A stretch of DNA of 64,000 nt from Gonatopus flavifemur (lineage: Eukaryota > Arthropoda > Insecta > Hymenoptera > Dryinidae). The stretch is taken from assembly GCA_018340375.1 (NCBI GenBank), contig JAFFJZ010000001.1:30372001-30436000 (forward strand), in the 5' to 3' direction. Both the position numbers and the translations under genes were made by a program. A model generated the notes under the pieces. That model was given only the letters and a program-made list of their open reading frames with translations, searched no databases and was not told where the DNA came from. Position 1 is the first letter of the stretch. Each line of letters starts with the position of its first letter. Below are positions 20,276 through 35,200 of the stretch, in pieces.

Positions 20276-23200
20276 GTGAGGAAAAACTTGTTTTGTCCTC
20301 GTCATTGTTGTTTTGTTCGTTCCGCTTCAACGTATTAGGGAATTCAGGGCAGCATGTTAATGCGCGCCTGAGATTGAGTGATTCATTGTTATCAATGAAA
20401 ATTGAAAAGAAGCAGTACTTTTGATATGAAAATCTATCGCATTCAATTTTCTTTTCTTTCACTTTATCGTCAAATACTGAAACTAGGTCATGTTTTTTCG
20501 AACCTGTGTAATACGTCAAGATTATCAAACGTCTATTCCTTCCCTGCCGAGGGATCATCAATGTTGAGTTATATAGAATTTCAATAGAAACTATCTGTTT
20601 CTTGTCATATGAGAGCACCAAAGAGAGAGAGAGGGAGAGAGAGAGAGAGATAATGATTACGATATTCATAGTTTCATAATGTTCCATGTGATTTATAAAA
20701 AGCTGAGTTTTAGATACTCCTTTGTTAACCTCTTTTATAATATTGAGATCATTCCATAATACCTGGAAGAAATACTCAATTTTCGATACAACGATTTCCA
20801 GTTTCTGAAAACATTGAATCACATATGATATGAACATAAATTTTGAATAGAAGTTCTTTTATTGAATCCCATTGATACGTGATGATATAAAAATATGTCA
20901 CTTTTGACAAATCATTATCCACTATTGTAGTTGTTATGACAACTGTCTCGTAATGGAAAAACCACGTGAATCGTTTCTGTGTTTCTTTGATGATTAGAAT
21001 GATGTATGGATTAATCATGAATGATAATTGTATGGAAAGAAGATAAGGACGATGAAAGTGGTTTTAAGTCGGTATAAGTCCCTCATGTTTTTATGTTGGG
21101 GAGCACAAAGCATTCCCAGGACTTTCCTAAGACCTTCTGAAAATGTTTAGAAAAATCGTATGCATATCCTTATTGCATGTGCGCATCATGTATAATAGTT
21201 ATACAAAGATTTTCCTCTGATTATAGTGACTACAAAAATTATTGTATCCCTCCACTTCAAAACATCGACTCATCAAAATCAATAAATTCTTTTCCAAAGA
21301 ATCATATACGAGGAAAAAGAATTTGGAGAGAATGGACTAACATTTGGATAGTTATAAATGAGCTTTGAAAGCTATGCTTTTGGTTGCAACTGTCTCCAAA
21401 TATCAATCTCTATTCGTGTTGTGACTGCTACGATTTGTTGATATGACAGCTAAATGAATCGCGATAGCTGCAGTCATTTTAAATACAGCAACGAAAAAAA
21501 AAGTAGTTGCCACAGCGAATTGATTTCTTTGGGTGTGTATTGTAAAGATCTCGTGTATTGCATCATGAATGAGAATGTTTGTGTAATAAAGAAACCTGCT
21601 CAAAATTTCCTATCGAAAACGGTAGTAAAGGATAGATTGTTTTTATCATTTTTCATAGGGTTTCCAAGGATTGAAGGAATTTAACCATAAAATATGATAA
21701 ATACGATGTCTTTTAACAACCATACAACGTAGGGAATTCATGATTCACAAACTTTTTAAATAACCATTGGAATTAACTATCATTTCCTGATTTTTTCGAT
21801 GGAGAATTTTGAGCAGGGAAAAATATACAGAAGAAACTTATTGATTATCTTTCTCCAAATTTCTAATATTTGAATGCAAAAGCGTGAATAATAAGTCTAT
21901 AGAAGTGTAATTCATTCCTTCCAAAGATCATTTAAGAGTCATTTAGAAGAGTTATTCGAAAGTGGTACTCAATCAAGAAATCTTCTGGGTGGGAAATTGC
22001 AATTTTATGGAACACATGAACATTTTTTCATTTCATCTCATTCCTAATTTCCCCGCGTACAAAAAAATATGTTCTATAATAGAGGAGAGGATGATTTCCA
22101 ATATGTCTTGCAGCGGAAATTTTGATCACCATGTGGCCCACATGTAACGTTTCCAAACCAAGAAAAAATCTGACCTGTATCCTATATATTCTTCTCTTCC
22201 CGTACAACTGAACCAAATGAGGACAAACTTTATTATTACTTTAGAACACGTCAAGTTTGAAATAAGATATATAAAATTTGATACGAGTCCTTGGATCTCC
22301 ACGCAGAACGTGAATTTTAAAATGAATGTATCTTATGACTATAAAATTCCTTCCTCACTTACTAAATCCGTGAAAAGGGATGAAAAAAGTTATATAAATA
22401 TCATCATTTTTGAATTATGAATATGTAATATTTGTTTCAAGTGAGAAAGATCGGAATTCTAACGAAAGAACAGGGGAGGTTGTGAATGTTCAAAGTAAAA
22501 AATTTCGTGAAACTTTTCGTGATTTTCGGAATAAAATTTATATGAGAAGTTGCATTATTCTTACGGTATCATTCACTTTAACGTGATTCGTATTTCTAAG
22601 ACAACGGGCCATATACAAGTTCAACGGGTCTTGCAAATGAATTTGACGTTGGATAAGCATTTGGATTGTAATAAACAGTTTCTTTTACTTTGGATATCAT
22701 TTTTCGTTTCAACTCACCGGAAAAAATATCATACAAACTCATACGTCTGATAAAATTTTATGAGGCTTTATACCGAGTGAAAAAATTTTCGAAATTATAT
22801 ATAATGTTTATATAATTCAATATAATTTGTATATAATTCAGATATAATTTGATATGAATTATATATAATTTTGAAAAAATTTCCACTCGGGATGGGATTC
22901 TGTAGCGGTATTTGGCCATCTATAAGATTTTTTCAGTGGGGAACATTAGAGAACTATTAATTAATTGACTGTAAATTATTTTGGCGATTGAATACTACTG
23001 TGTCCGAAGAATAAGGTGACATAGCATTCATTTTACAAAATCTTTATTTATTCTCCCAAATGAAGTTCTTCACCTTCAAAGTAATCCCCCTGAATACAAT
23101 GCGCTTATTTTCCAATCTTGGAAATGGTTGTTGAAGTCGGTTTCCGGGATGGCCTGAAGGCTCTTTGGCTCTCTTCGTGTCGGCTGGGATCTCCTTTATC

Positions 23201-26200
23201 GGTTCAAAACGGTGTCCCCAGAGCGGTCTTTTGAGTTTGTTGAATAGCCAGAAGTCGCACGGTGCCAAATCGGAACGATATGGGTTGAGTTTTTTGCGGA
23301 ATAGTCACGAAGAATCAATGCAGTGTGAGCCGGTGCATTGTCGTGGTGCAGAAACCAAGAGTGGTCTCGCCACAATTCCGGTCTCTTCGGGCATATAGCT
23401 TCACGTAAACGACCCATAACGCTCAAATAATATTCTTTGTTGACGGTTCGACCCAGCGGAAGGAACTCAAAATGCACAACATCAAGATAATCGAAGAGAA
23501 CAGTCAACAAAGCCTTGATTTTTTAGCGATTTTGGCGCGGTTTTTTGGTTTTGTCTCGCCTTTAACGCGATATTCACTTGATTGATTGGTTGTTTCCGGG
23601 TCGTAAGTATAAATCCACGTCTCATCTCCTGTAATAATGCGTTTTATCTTGTCCTGATAGTCAGAAAGTATTGTTTTACACACTTCAACGCGACGATGTT
23701 TTTCCATAAAATTCTGTGTTTTTGGTACCAATCGAGATTTGATGTGTCTGAGGCTCAAAACATCCTTCAAAATGGTTTTGACTGATCCTTTTGAAATGCC
23801 AACATCATCAACAAGATCTCTCATTGTTAATCGAGGATTTACGAGCATCAAATCTTTGATTTTTTGGACGTAAACTTCGTCAGTTGAAGTTGACAGTCGA
23901 CCGGGACGCTTTTCGTCTTCGAAACGTTCTCGACCTTCTTGGAACTTTATACCACTTGTGAACATGTTTTTTTCGACATAGCCTCATCACCAAAGGCTTT
24001 CCGTACCATCCTCAACGAATCAGCAGCAGAAAATTCATTCCGTAAACAAAATTTAATACAAATTCTTCGCTCAACAAATGCAGACATTATAAAAATCGAA
24101 AAATGCACTCTCAGCAGCTTATAAAACGAAGCATATCTCAAACACTGATGAATATTTTGATGTGACCCTTGTCGCGGATATCAAAAACCGTCCTACTCAC
24201 CTAAAAATGAGAGCACTCCCCCAAATACATTTGCGCAAAGAGTTTAAATTCAAACGTCATCTTACTTTTTGGACACAGTAGCAATCGCGGACTTTACCCG
24301 ATGTCTCATTGGGTCCTTATAATGTACATGTAAGGCATGCTAAAATTAGGTGTAATCGACATAGTTCTAGTAAAGGCTAAATACCAAGTCTGATATGAAC
24401 ACTCGAAATGATTAATTCGAAATATTATATGTGGAAATGAAGCAACGTCACTAATATTGACGATGGGCCGTGGCAAGGTTTGTGGTTCTTGAATTGCCCT
24501 TTTTTTCATCGGTTATAATATAATTATTGGTTATAATATCAACAGAAAAAGGTGATTGATCAATTATATTAGAATTCAAAGACCGTTAAGAACTCTGCAA
24601 TGGCATGGGCCAAACATGATAAGGTCTGTAAAACTGAAACCCTCACAGTGGCCACTTATGGGAACAACTATTGGAGAATCGAAACGTAATTGAGTGCTAA
24701 TCGAGCACCCAAACTCCAATTTACATGCTCGGAGAGATAACGGAAAATTTGCAAAAGTCAGTACTTCAAGATAAAAATTAAGATTCTCAATACAGGAGAA
24801 GACTAAAAAATATTCTCACGTGGGATTTAAGTAGTAAGTGAATAGGTCATGTGCGTGACCTGAAAATAGGGGAGAGTTGCCTTGATTGAACTATCGCCTT
24901 GGAAGGACCAACATCTGATGTTGTAAGAGGGAGAAATTTAGATTCGTTTCAATCATACAGTGTAAATGTTATTTGATTTGACATTGCCACCGTATGATTG
25001 AAAACAATCTAAATTTTCCCCTCTTCAAATAAAAGGTGGTGCTGCAACCCATTATAATGTTAAATAATGATCTTGGCAATTCTAACAATCGCCACGACAA
25101 TCAACCTTTCTCCATCTGCTTTTGAACAGTCGACTATTCAAATTTTTCTCAATATAATTGTACCTCCCGAAAAAACATAATGAAATTAATTGACCTTAAT
25201 TCTGATCATGCGCTTTTGTATAAACTGAAGTAGGGATGGGTCTATAATCTGATTCAATGTGATTTTATATAAATCACATTGGATCAGATTATAGTTCCAA
25301 TCCTAAACTGAAGAAGAAAGATTGAAATTTGGTGATTCAATTCAAATATACTGAATCCCCTCAAGCGAGTGTACTCTACGCATTTTGAAATTGTTCAGAT
25401 ATACATTTCATTTATATCCTCTTATTTCTTTTTGACATAACTCTCACATGGATTTTGTTATGGTATTCAGGTGTAGCGTTATCGATATACTGACTCACAC
25501 AGAACGACAATTTAAAACACCCAACTTCAATCATTGGAAATATTCAAGGAATTTTCAATTTGTTTTGAATCGCAAATATCTATACCGGATCAACATTTTT
25601 TACTTGTTTCACATACTCCATCCGGTCACAGCAATTTGGTACATTCGTTTTTCTCGCCGTTCAGTTGGGAAAGAGGAAATAAATGCACCACAAACGATGC
25701 TAATTTGAATTAGCATTGCGGATTCCACATTAATACAAATGTTAACATTTCATACTTTCTTTTTATTACAAGTTTCGTAAAGCTGAATATTATCGACGTT
25801 TTTGAAAAATAGAATGTGAAAATTCATGTGCATGTCTGAAGTTTAATTTCAACATGAATTCGACGGTAAATACATAAATTTCCTCTTTTGAATAATAAAT
25901 TCAATCAATCTATGATGTCATATATGAATATGACAACAAATTTTATATTCAAACTGTAATTTACGATCATTATTTTAACAATTTTTCTGTCAATTCTGGT
26001 GGCAAATATTTGAGATTCATCGATGTTTGAGGGAATATTTTCACAGATATAATAAAGAGGATTTGACCTATTTGACTGAACTTATTCTTCTTGAGTGTAA
26101 TACAACGATCTCTTAGCCATGCACAGTCACGTTGCACGACAGCTTATGTTTTGGAGTGAATATTATACAACTTGTACCCAAATGTACCTTGGTAGAAATA

Positions 26201-29200
26201 TTCTATGAAATCCCATGACGAATGATCAAACTTCGAGGGATCTTTTACTCTGGCATCGATTTCATATTAAACAACTTACCCGGTGATTCTTGTTGATTAC
26301 CTGTGATCAGTGATGCCAGATTCGGCCGACCGACTCGGTGTACCCCCTCCATCACGCTCTACACAATCAAACTCCTTTTGGCGGTGGTTTCATTGTGTGT
26401 GTGAAAGTTCTATACAGATGGGTGTAATGGAGAGGGTAAACCGAGTCGGTCGGCCGAATCTGGCATCACTGCCTGTGATTCTGATTCAAACGATGATTGC
26501 ACTCAATAAAGGAAACAAGAATGAAGCTGCGAATTCAAAGCAACGATGAACGTAATTTCATCGGTTTCGAGCTAAGGTTGACGCAAGTACGGGAAAATGA
26601 TCTGATTCTCCCTGAGCCCGCTGAGCCCGCGCTGATTCTGTAATAATTTCACTCACTCACTTTGTTATTTCACTTGTATCTTTGACTAGCTGTTCGAGTA
26701 CAGTGATTTTCGTTCTTGATTTTTTTTCCGTTTACTCGGTTTCATGCTTAAATTATTCAAATTAACATACTGCGAAATTGCAGAATTATATTACTCAATA
26801 ATGAAATTTCCAGCTGTGAATTTTTGTTTTCTTCTCAGCTTTCAAGTAGTACTTCATAACAAATTTTTTCTCGGAATCAAGATCCAAGACAAGAGTTTGT
26901 AATTTAATAGAGGCATTTTTGAATGCAATTGTAATATAAATGGGAACTTAAAACATGAAAACAATATGATCTTATTAATGGTTGAGACAATATTATCTGA
27001 TTACTATTTTGAAAAAACAGGTTTTGAGTAAAATATTTGAAAAAAAACATGATTCTCATAGACAAATTTGACAAAATATGATTTATTTTTGGAAGAATAC
27101 TTTTAGATAAAATATGGAACAATCTTCACTTGGATTAGAAAAAATGCATAGATGTGGCGACTAGGCATCAAAAACACGCTAGACTGTTCTATCCCTGATA
27201 AGAATATAATGTACAATCATGCGAAGAAGTGTAACTTTCAACATGCTAAAAGTATGAAACACATCTCGGTGTGCAGTTGGATTCAATTTCTACAGCATTT
27301 CGAGAACTTACGGTGCTACTCTCTCAATACGGAAAAGTGAGAATTCCACTCGAATGAAAAGATAGGTTCCCTTCTGGCTGCTTAAAGAGTGGATTCTCAC
27401 TCCAAAAGAGTGGAATTTCACTCTTTAGGCAGCCAGAAGGGAACCTATCTTTCCGTTCGAGTGGAAATCTCACTCTTTCCAATTTAGAGAGTACATGATT
27501 TGTTTATGCGACTGGTTTCGAATGTATTCATCAATTATTTATTCGATCATAGCACGTGGACTGATGTGTCAAAAGCCACGTGTATGCAAATCACTACTAT
27601 CACCACGAAATGCTATGTCGTATTGTGCACACACTCACACAATTTGTTGAGTACGTACCGATTTTCCTCGACTCGCTTCGACTCATATAACAATCCCTTG
27701 ACCTGGGACTGATGCGAGTGATTGTCGGTGAGTTCATTGATTCCAACTGATTCCGTACTGTTTCAATTCACTGTCTCGATTCTGTATGAGTCGAATTTGT
27801 GTTTTTGATTCCACTGAATCAAGCATTACATCGTTGAGTTCCATAACTAGAGTTCGATTCGGAATCGATTCTGAATATACGAAACTCAGTGATTCCAGAG
27901 TGGAAGGCCTCTCGGTGTTATACTATAAATTTCAATCTCAAAGAATTTGCGTTTCTTTTTTATTCGACGAAGTTCATGGAATTGATGTTGAATTGATGTT
28001 ACGCAAATACCAATTGCAATTCAGAGTATTCATAAGGAAGCGGATAAACGGTATAACTAATTTTACGAAGTTTATAATATAATTATAAATATACTGAAAT
28101 TACAATTCAATTAATTCAGTTCAATTCATTATTAATTCAATCACAGAAGAATTTATTGTACATCAGGGAGTGAGGCTGCAGTTCCAGACTGTTACAATTA
28201 AATTATTTCAATAGTACACGTCCTTATGGTTTCATTATATGATTCAATACAATTGATATTTATGAAATGAATCTGCGAAATGAATCTTATTGTTGTTTTT
28301 TTAATCGCACATTAGTTCGGATAAATTTGCATGCGAAGGAGAAGGTATTCTTGAATCAACTCCACAGTATCGGTAACGCAACTCGACACGTTAGACTAAA
28401 CGTCATTGAATCACACGAACTTTCTGTATTGCGGTTGATAGATACGTTGCAAGGTTATATTAACAAAACATAATATCGCACAAACGACAACACAATATTG
28501 TCTATTAACGCGGTTTGAAGATCCATAAAACTTCATTAGTTAATCAGAACAATGAATGGCGTTGAATCGTTTTTAATGAGGATATCATTAGGTTCTATCT
28601 ATTTTTCTTATTAATCAATAAGATTTTATGAACTGTTCAAACTAAGATACCAATACGCTGAAAAGTATTCTAGTAGATATCATCCTAGTCATTCATCGCA
28701 GTGGGAAAAATTTCACTGTCAAAAGTTCCATCATTGCCAGCAAGTTCAGGATACTCTTGAATAGACCGAGACTTTTCTCGGTCTCGTTTGGTCTCGATCA
28801 GTCTCGACGAGACGATATTTCATTGAATTTTTCGAGACGATTTTGATCGAAATGTCTCGACTCGTCGAGACTCTTGGTAAGTCTCGATTTTTCTAGTATC
28901 TCATAAACACGTTCGAAGTTTTTTTTTCGAAGCTTTAATTCTCAAGGAGGTGATTTTTTTCCAATTTATTCTAATAGATTGTTTCCTTTAGACTTATGTC
29001 GTACCATTTAACGGAAGAAAATCTTGTTTTTGAAGATTGTATTTCAAGAAACAAGTCGCTACATTTGTTAATAGTTAACAAATCTCATCTGATTGAAATG
29101 AATATTGAATACTTTTTTCTCGTATACAGAATGAACCCACTGAGCATTTCCGTTAGAACCTTGCATTAACATTGCATCGATGTTGATGCGATCTTGAAAG

Positions 29201-32200
29201 TACCTGTTACGAGAATTACAACAGTAATATTATAACATCCAATTACAAGTAAATTGCAGTAATGTTACGTTGTCAGGTGATATTTCAACGATATTTTTGC
29301 AAGTTACTTTTGTAATATTGCATTTCTAAATTGAAAGACAAGTACTTTCAAGATCGCATCAATATCGCTGCAATGTTGATGTGCAAGGTTCTAACGGAAA
29401 TGCTCAGTGGGAAGTATTTTCCGAGTGAAATAAATATGTTATTTCAATAGGGCGAAATAAGAATTTTATTTCACTTGAATGATTCTTTATTTAATGGAAA
29501 AAATATAGTTGGTAGAACGATCTGGTACCCGTCGTACAACGATTACACATCTTTCCTTTATCTACACAGCTCGTTGTATTAAATACGCTCTTCGCCGCCA
29601 CAGCAATGCATTGCGAATGGCATACAGTTTCGTAGTAAGAACGATACTTTTTTTTAGTGTATTATCTGAGAAATGAACAACAACGGAACACGTACTGTAC
29701 GGAGGTGAGATAATCGTGTAGGAGGACCGGGAAATCATCTAAATACTTATTTAAAGGGTCATTAAATTTGACTGAAAGTTGCGTCTGTGTTTTGTTTTGT
29801 TTTCTGGAATTATTAGTGAGAAGTACATTTTTCTCAATCAGATTAACTTAAAACTACCACCAGCTCTAAATTTACCTCTGTATGTATATATTATGATCTG
29901 AAACCTGAGTATTGCTTTTTTATATGGAACATATTTATACGATATCGAGACAAAACCGAGACAAGACGATACATGATAGTGAATTATTAGGTTATTATGC
30001 TATGTTTGCCCATGGTTGCTTTTTCGTTTCCATAAACTTGAACCTATATTCAGTTATATTTCAAGAGTATCCTGAACTTGCCGACAATGATGAGACTTTT
30101 CACAGTCCAATTTCTCTCAGTGTAGACCTCGCAAGGCCTTACCAGGCACTTGTGAGAGACTTGCGAGGCCTAATGAGGCCTCGTGATAGCTTAAAGAATT
30201 ACTAGAATAATTCCTGCTAGATTATGGTATGATTGTACAGCAGAGAAAATCGAGATTGAATCGTATCAATTCCACACCAAATACCCAGATAGCATATAGA
30301 CTCCAGAAGCATCCGAAAAGATTCCTCAAAAGCTCTTTGAGAGTGAGTATGCTATATGGATGGAGTGATATTCGAGGGGTGAACCACTCTAAAATCTGTA
30401 GATAGTGTTCAAGTGAGCGTAGCTCACACATAGCTCTTTTCTGCTTGATACAGTTCCGATTAAAAGATGCCAATAGGCTCATACAACACATAATATTTTC
30501 GGTATCGTTTTCATACGTTTTCCGTACTTTTCACACGTTGAAGAAAAAATATGGTGGTGACAACAATGAGATCGGTATGAGATTCAAATTGAGGTTATAA
30601 AATAGGTGTTAAAGCCTAATCTCTGGTTATAATTTTTAGCGGCATGGTGGCCAGGCGGGATACCGGAAAATCTCCCGGGGCGGCAACTCGAGTTGAAATT
30701 GGCCCCCCCCCCCCCCACATATAGTACACCTGTTTCAAAAGAATTCGAAATTTTACTCCAATTGCATTGACGTCAGCAGTTATGTCAAAATAACAAAAAC
30801 CAATGCAGAATTGACACGTGATTTGCTTTTCGTGCAATATTAAACAAAAGCTTGCACAAAATCCATTTTGGCAGCTAGATGTAGCTGATTTTTGGTTGGA
30901 TTAATAACAGAGGGTTCACTGAATGATGTGGATTTGATTTCAGAGGGGAGAAATGTGGGGGATTTCACTTGAGGTTATTTTTATCCTAATTTTCGGAAGC
31001 GCATTCAAAAAAATCATACCCAATTCCGTGATTAATTGATTCTTACAAATATGTTTGATGCATATCTTAAACTGCTTATCAGAACTCTACATACCTTCGA
31101 GGAACGAATCCATTTTGGCAAATTGAAATATCTCGATCCTGCGAATATGTATGTAGGTTTGAAATAGCGCTGTTCTTTCCATCGTAAAGGAGCTCCAAAT
31201 GCGACGTGGATAACCGCACATTTATGGAATGATTTCCAAAAGTATAAACTAACATTTGAACGTTATCAACAGTTAAAACACATGCTAGGGACATCATTCC
31301 GACTACTTCAATCGTGAAAAGTTCCGAAATAAGAACTTTTTTTTAATTTTCTGCAACACCCAGAAAAAAAAGTTGTAAAATTTACATCCTGTGAAGTCAA
31401 TATATGGACGATTTCAGAGAATAGTTTGAGCTACAACAATTTAAGTTGATTTTACAGTTGGGAATGTAGGATTTAAAAAAGCTGTGGTATACCTCACATT
31501 CGCTGTTGTAAAATCAACCTAAATTGTGGTCCCGTGTGGGAATATTTCGCTGAAAAATGTCTGCAAAACTATGAAAAATCTCTGAAAAAAAATGAAAAAA
31601 CTCTGAGAATCTCTGAAATTTTGATGAGAAATCTAATATTTTTAGGACATTCTTTACAGACTTTTTTCAGACTTTTTTCAGAGTTTCTCAGAGTTTTTTC
31701 ATACTTTTTCAGAGAAATAGTAACGAAATTGCACTCTGAAAAAACTCTGACAAAACTCTAATAAATTGTTGACATTTTTCTGATTATTGAAAAATCCTGA
31801 AATTCAATGAATACATTCATATGCCGTATTCAAATTTCATGTGTGAAAAAGTGTTTGAAAATTTTCTCATTTTTTTCTAAAAGTCAGAAAAATGTTAGCA
31901 ATCCATCAGAGTTTTGTCAGAGTTTTTTCAGAGTGCAATTTCGTTACTATTTCTCTGAAAAAGAATGAAAAAACTCTGAGAAACTCTGAAAAAAGTCTGA
32001 AAAAAGTCTATAAAGAATGTCCCAAAAATATTAGATTTCTCATCGAAATTTCAGAGATTCTCAGAGTTTGTCAGAGTTTCTCAGAATTTTTTCATTTTTT
32101 TTCAGAGATTTTTCATAGTTTTATAGACATTTTTCAGCGAAATATTTCCACACGGGGTAGCTCGAATTATTTTTGAAATTGTCCAAATGTTGACTCCGCG

Positions 32201-35200
32201 AGAAGTAAATTTTACAACTTCTTTTTTCTCAGTGCAGCTTTTTCAGATTTTAGACCAGTGAGGAATGCGCGAATATTTGAAATGGGAATTTGTTGATGAT
32301 CAAATTTGTGCCAGATCTTTTAATATTCTTTAATTGGAAGAGATGCAAATAGAGTGCGGAGAGAGCCTTTTTCGATTGATTTGATATATTACATTTGCAT
32401 CTTCCGGGAAAAAAAAGATTAGATCTGGTCGAATCCAACCAGATCTGAATTTTCAGATTTGACCAGATCCTATTTTGCCTGAATCCGGTCGGATCTGAGC
32501 ATTCTGAGAGAAAAATCATTCCCAAAACATACCAAAACCGGGAGAAAAGTTCAGATCTGATCATGACTTATGAAATCTGATCATATATGATCATATTCGA
32601 AATTTGGCTCCATCTGATTATAGTGAATGATATTTTGTGTATTTTTCATATATAATCAGATAGGGCAAAATTTCGGATCTCTTCAAATATGATCGGATTT
32701 GATGAGGTATGATCAGATTTAAACCTTTTCGCCCGGAAATATACCAAAAGATGAATATTTTTGGAACAAAGTTCATATCCCATCAGAGCTGGTCCCTCGT
32801 GAAAATTCAGCGTTACAGCGCGACGGAGGCGTACGTTAAGAATCATCTAAGCTTAACAAAGAATCGTCTAGGCATAATGTAGGGGGAATTGGAACATTTT
32901 CACGCTTCATTTGTTTGTATAGAACTAGAGTCATTCCTACTGACGATATTTTAATCAGAGGAGATTCTGAAAAATTTTTTGCATTTCCACTTGCTCCATA
33001 TTTTAGTACAAATCAACTGCATAAAAAAAAATTTTATAGGAATCTTCTTCAGATAAAACGATCACAAACCCGATGGACCGATGGAATTGAGAACTTTAGC
33101 TATGGAGTAATTTATTCTTCCAAAAATAAAATCCAAAATCCCGTATCGCCGTTGCACGAGGTTGCAGGTGTGTCGTTGAAAAGTGGGCACGGGTGGAAAT
33201 GCCGGTGAAACAATTGAAAATGATGGAATGGTTGTCGAAGCATATGTAATCAGATTATATTTGCTAAAGAACTCATTTGAATAAATATTTTAAGTTACAT
33301 TTAATAATAAATATTTAGTTGAATCAACATTTTTGGAATGAAACAATTCATTCAACGCGCATAAATTGTTAGTGGTCACAAATAAATCACTTATGCTACT
33401 ATTGACAAAACTTTTTTATGTAAAATGAATAGACGTCAAATTATTGTTTTTGCTAACGCAAATGAGTTTCTATTTGTATCAAATGAAGATTCATTCAAAC
33501 GAACCGAAACATTTATTTATTAATTCATGTAATTTGCTGATAACATTTATAAACCATGTCGGATGTCAAATCTTGATTTGAAAACCTCACCAACAATGTA
33601 ATTCAAAATCCATTAGGAAAAAAAATTATTCTTCTCTCCCGGTTATTGAGCTGCTCAATTATTTATTCATCTACAAATTTTCCTCATTAAATAAGCGTTC
33701 TACAATAAAAAAATAAGTAATTTTAGTCCGCAAATGTTTTTCACTTTTAGAAAATTACTAATATCAACGATTTTATTTTTATAGTTTCATCAACGGAAGC
33801 CGTTCCAAGAACATTTTTGAAACTTATTTACAACTTTTTGATGACTTCAGGCGATTAAAATGCCATTATAAAAAAGTAAAATGTATCGCAAATAATGGAA
33901 TGCATGCAATAGGGAAACCAGTTAATTTACCAGATTGTAGAAATGTGTTCAACCAATTTTCAACAGTTTCAATCAAGAACGTCAAAGAAATTCGCAATTT
34001 GTTCTCTTCTGGTTTCAAAGTGACGGATGAACACTTGTATAAATTCCTACAAGAACGTGTTTGACGCCGCACTTACCACGCAATGCGATTTAAACTTCAC
34101 AATAATTTGTAGCGCGAAATCAATGTCTGAAAAGAGAAACATTGTGACGGCAACATTATAATTTCCGTTGCGGAAATTTTGAACAATAGAATAGATTCCT
34201 TCAAATTTACATTTTATACGTGGAAGTATTTACATTTTGATGAATCTGCCACAAGTGAATTTGAATGCTGGACCGCTATGAATCGAATTATCCCGTTGAT
34301 AGCGTGATTTACGTGTCAGGAAACTAAAGAAATCTCTTTCACAGTTACGCAATTGTTGTTTGATTCAGCATCAATCTAAGCATAAGTTTTAAAAATGTAG
34401 CGAAGGAGAGAATATCATCAATTTTCATTATTTTTTATCTAATACATAACAATCATCATTTCACTTACAAATACTCTTCACGAGAATGTACATTAATTCA
34501 TACTAATGACAGATAAAAAATGAACAGATTTTATCAGATTCATTAGTTCATTTCACACTGATTTACAATGATCAATCCTCTAGAATAACAATCATAACAA
34601 TGCCAGTAGCGATGAACAATTATTCATATAAAACTAAGTTCTATTTGTAGAATTGAATATTATTTTATTGTATAAAAATTGAATAATTTATTGTACTGAA
34701 AATCTATGTTGTGGAAATCACCTGTAGGCGTCAACGAAAGTAATTCTGCAGTATTCCAAAGAATTTTCGAATAAAGCGTAACTTCAGTTCAACTACGGAA
34801 TAAAAATAAGATGCAAGCAGCTGCCTTGGAGAATAAAACCAACCTTGTAAATAGACCTGAATGTAAAGCATCTCACACCAGGGTTTTAAGATACATCTTT
34901 TACTCTTGCCTCTTACCCTCTTCCCAGTCCATTCATTCTTCTCAAATCCAAACAACGTGCCCTCCCATCTTTAATCTGCCATTCAAGCTGTATACATCTA
35001 TTGCCTACTTTTGAATCCCGACCAACGCGAGGGACAAATGAAAAAATATGGATATTTTTCATCACAATTTCGTTTCAAAAGTGGAGTTTCAATAAAGTAC
35101 ACTCAATACATTCATAAAAAATTGTTTATTGGATTATATATGGAATAGAACAATTGTTTGCGAACAATGCAATCATGTAATATCAGTAACTACTCACAAC

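Noticed and set aside
20241..20837. A 198-codon minus-strand frame with a serine-leucine run
   Set aside because: It is antisense to exon 1 and intron 1 of the VWC gene; the run is the GA microsatellite. No splice or domain support.
27500..28473. Three frames of 68-98 codons in intron 1
   Set aside because: Rich in GATTC-type words, no splice context, no recognisable protein features.
31892..32176. Paired frames of 94-100 codons here and at 56148-56450
   Set aside because: They look like conserved paralogues but are just the two copies of the family C palindrome.
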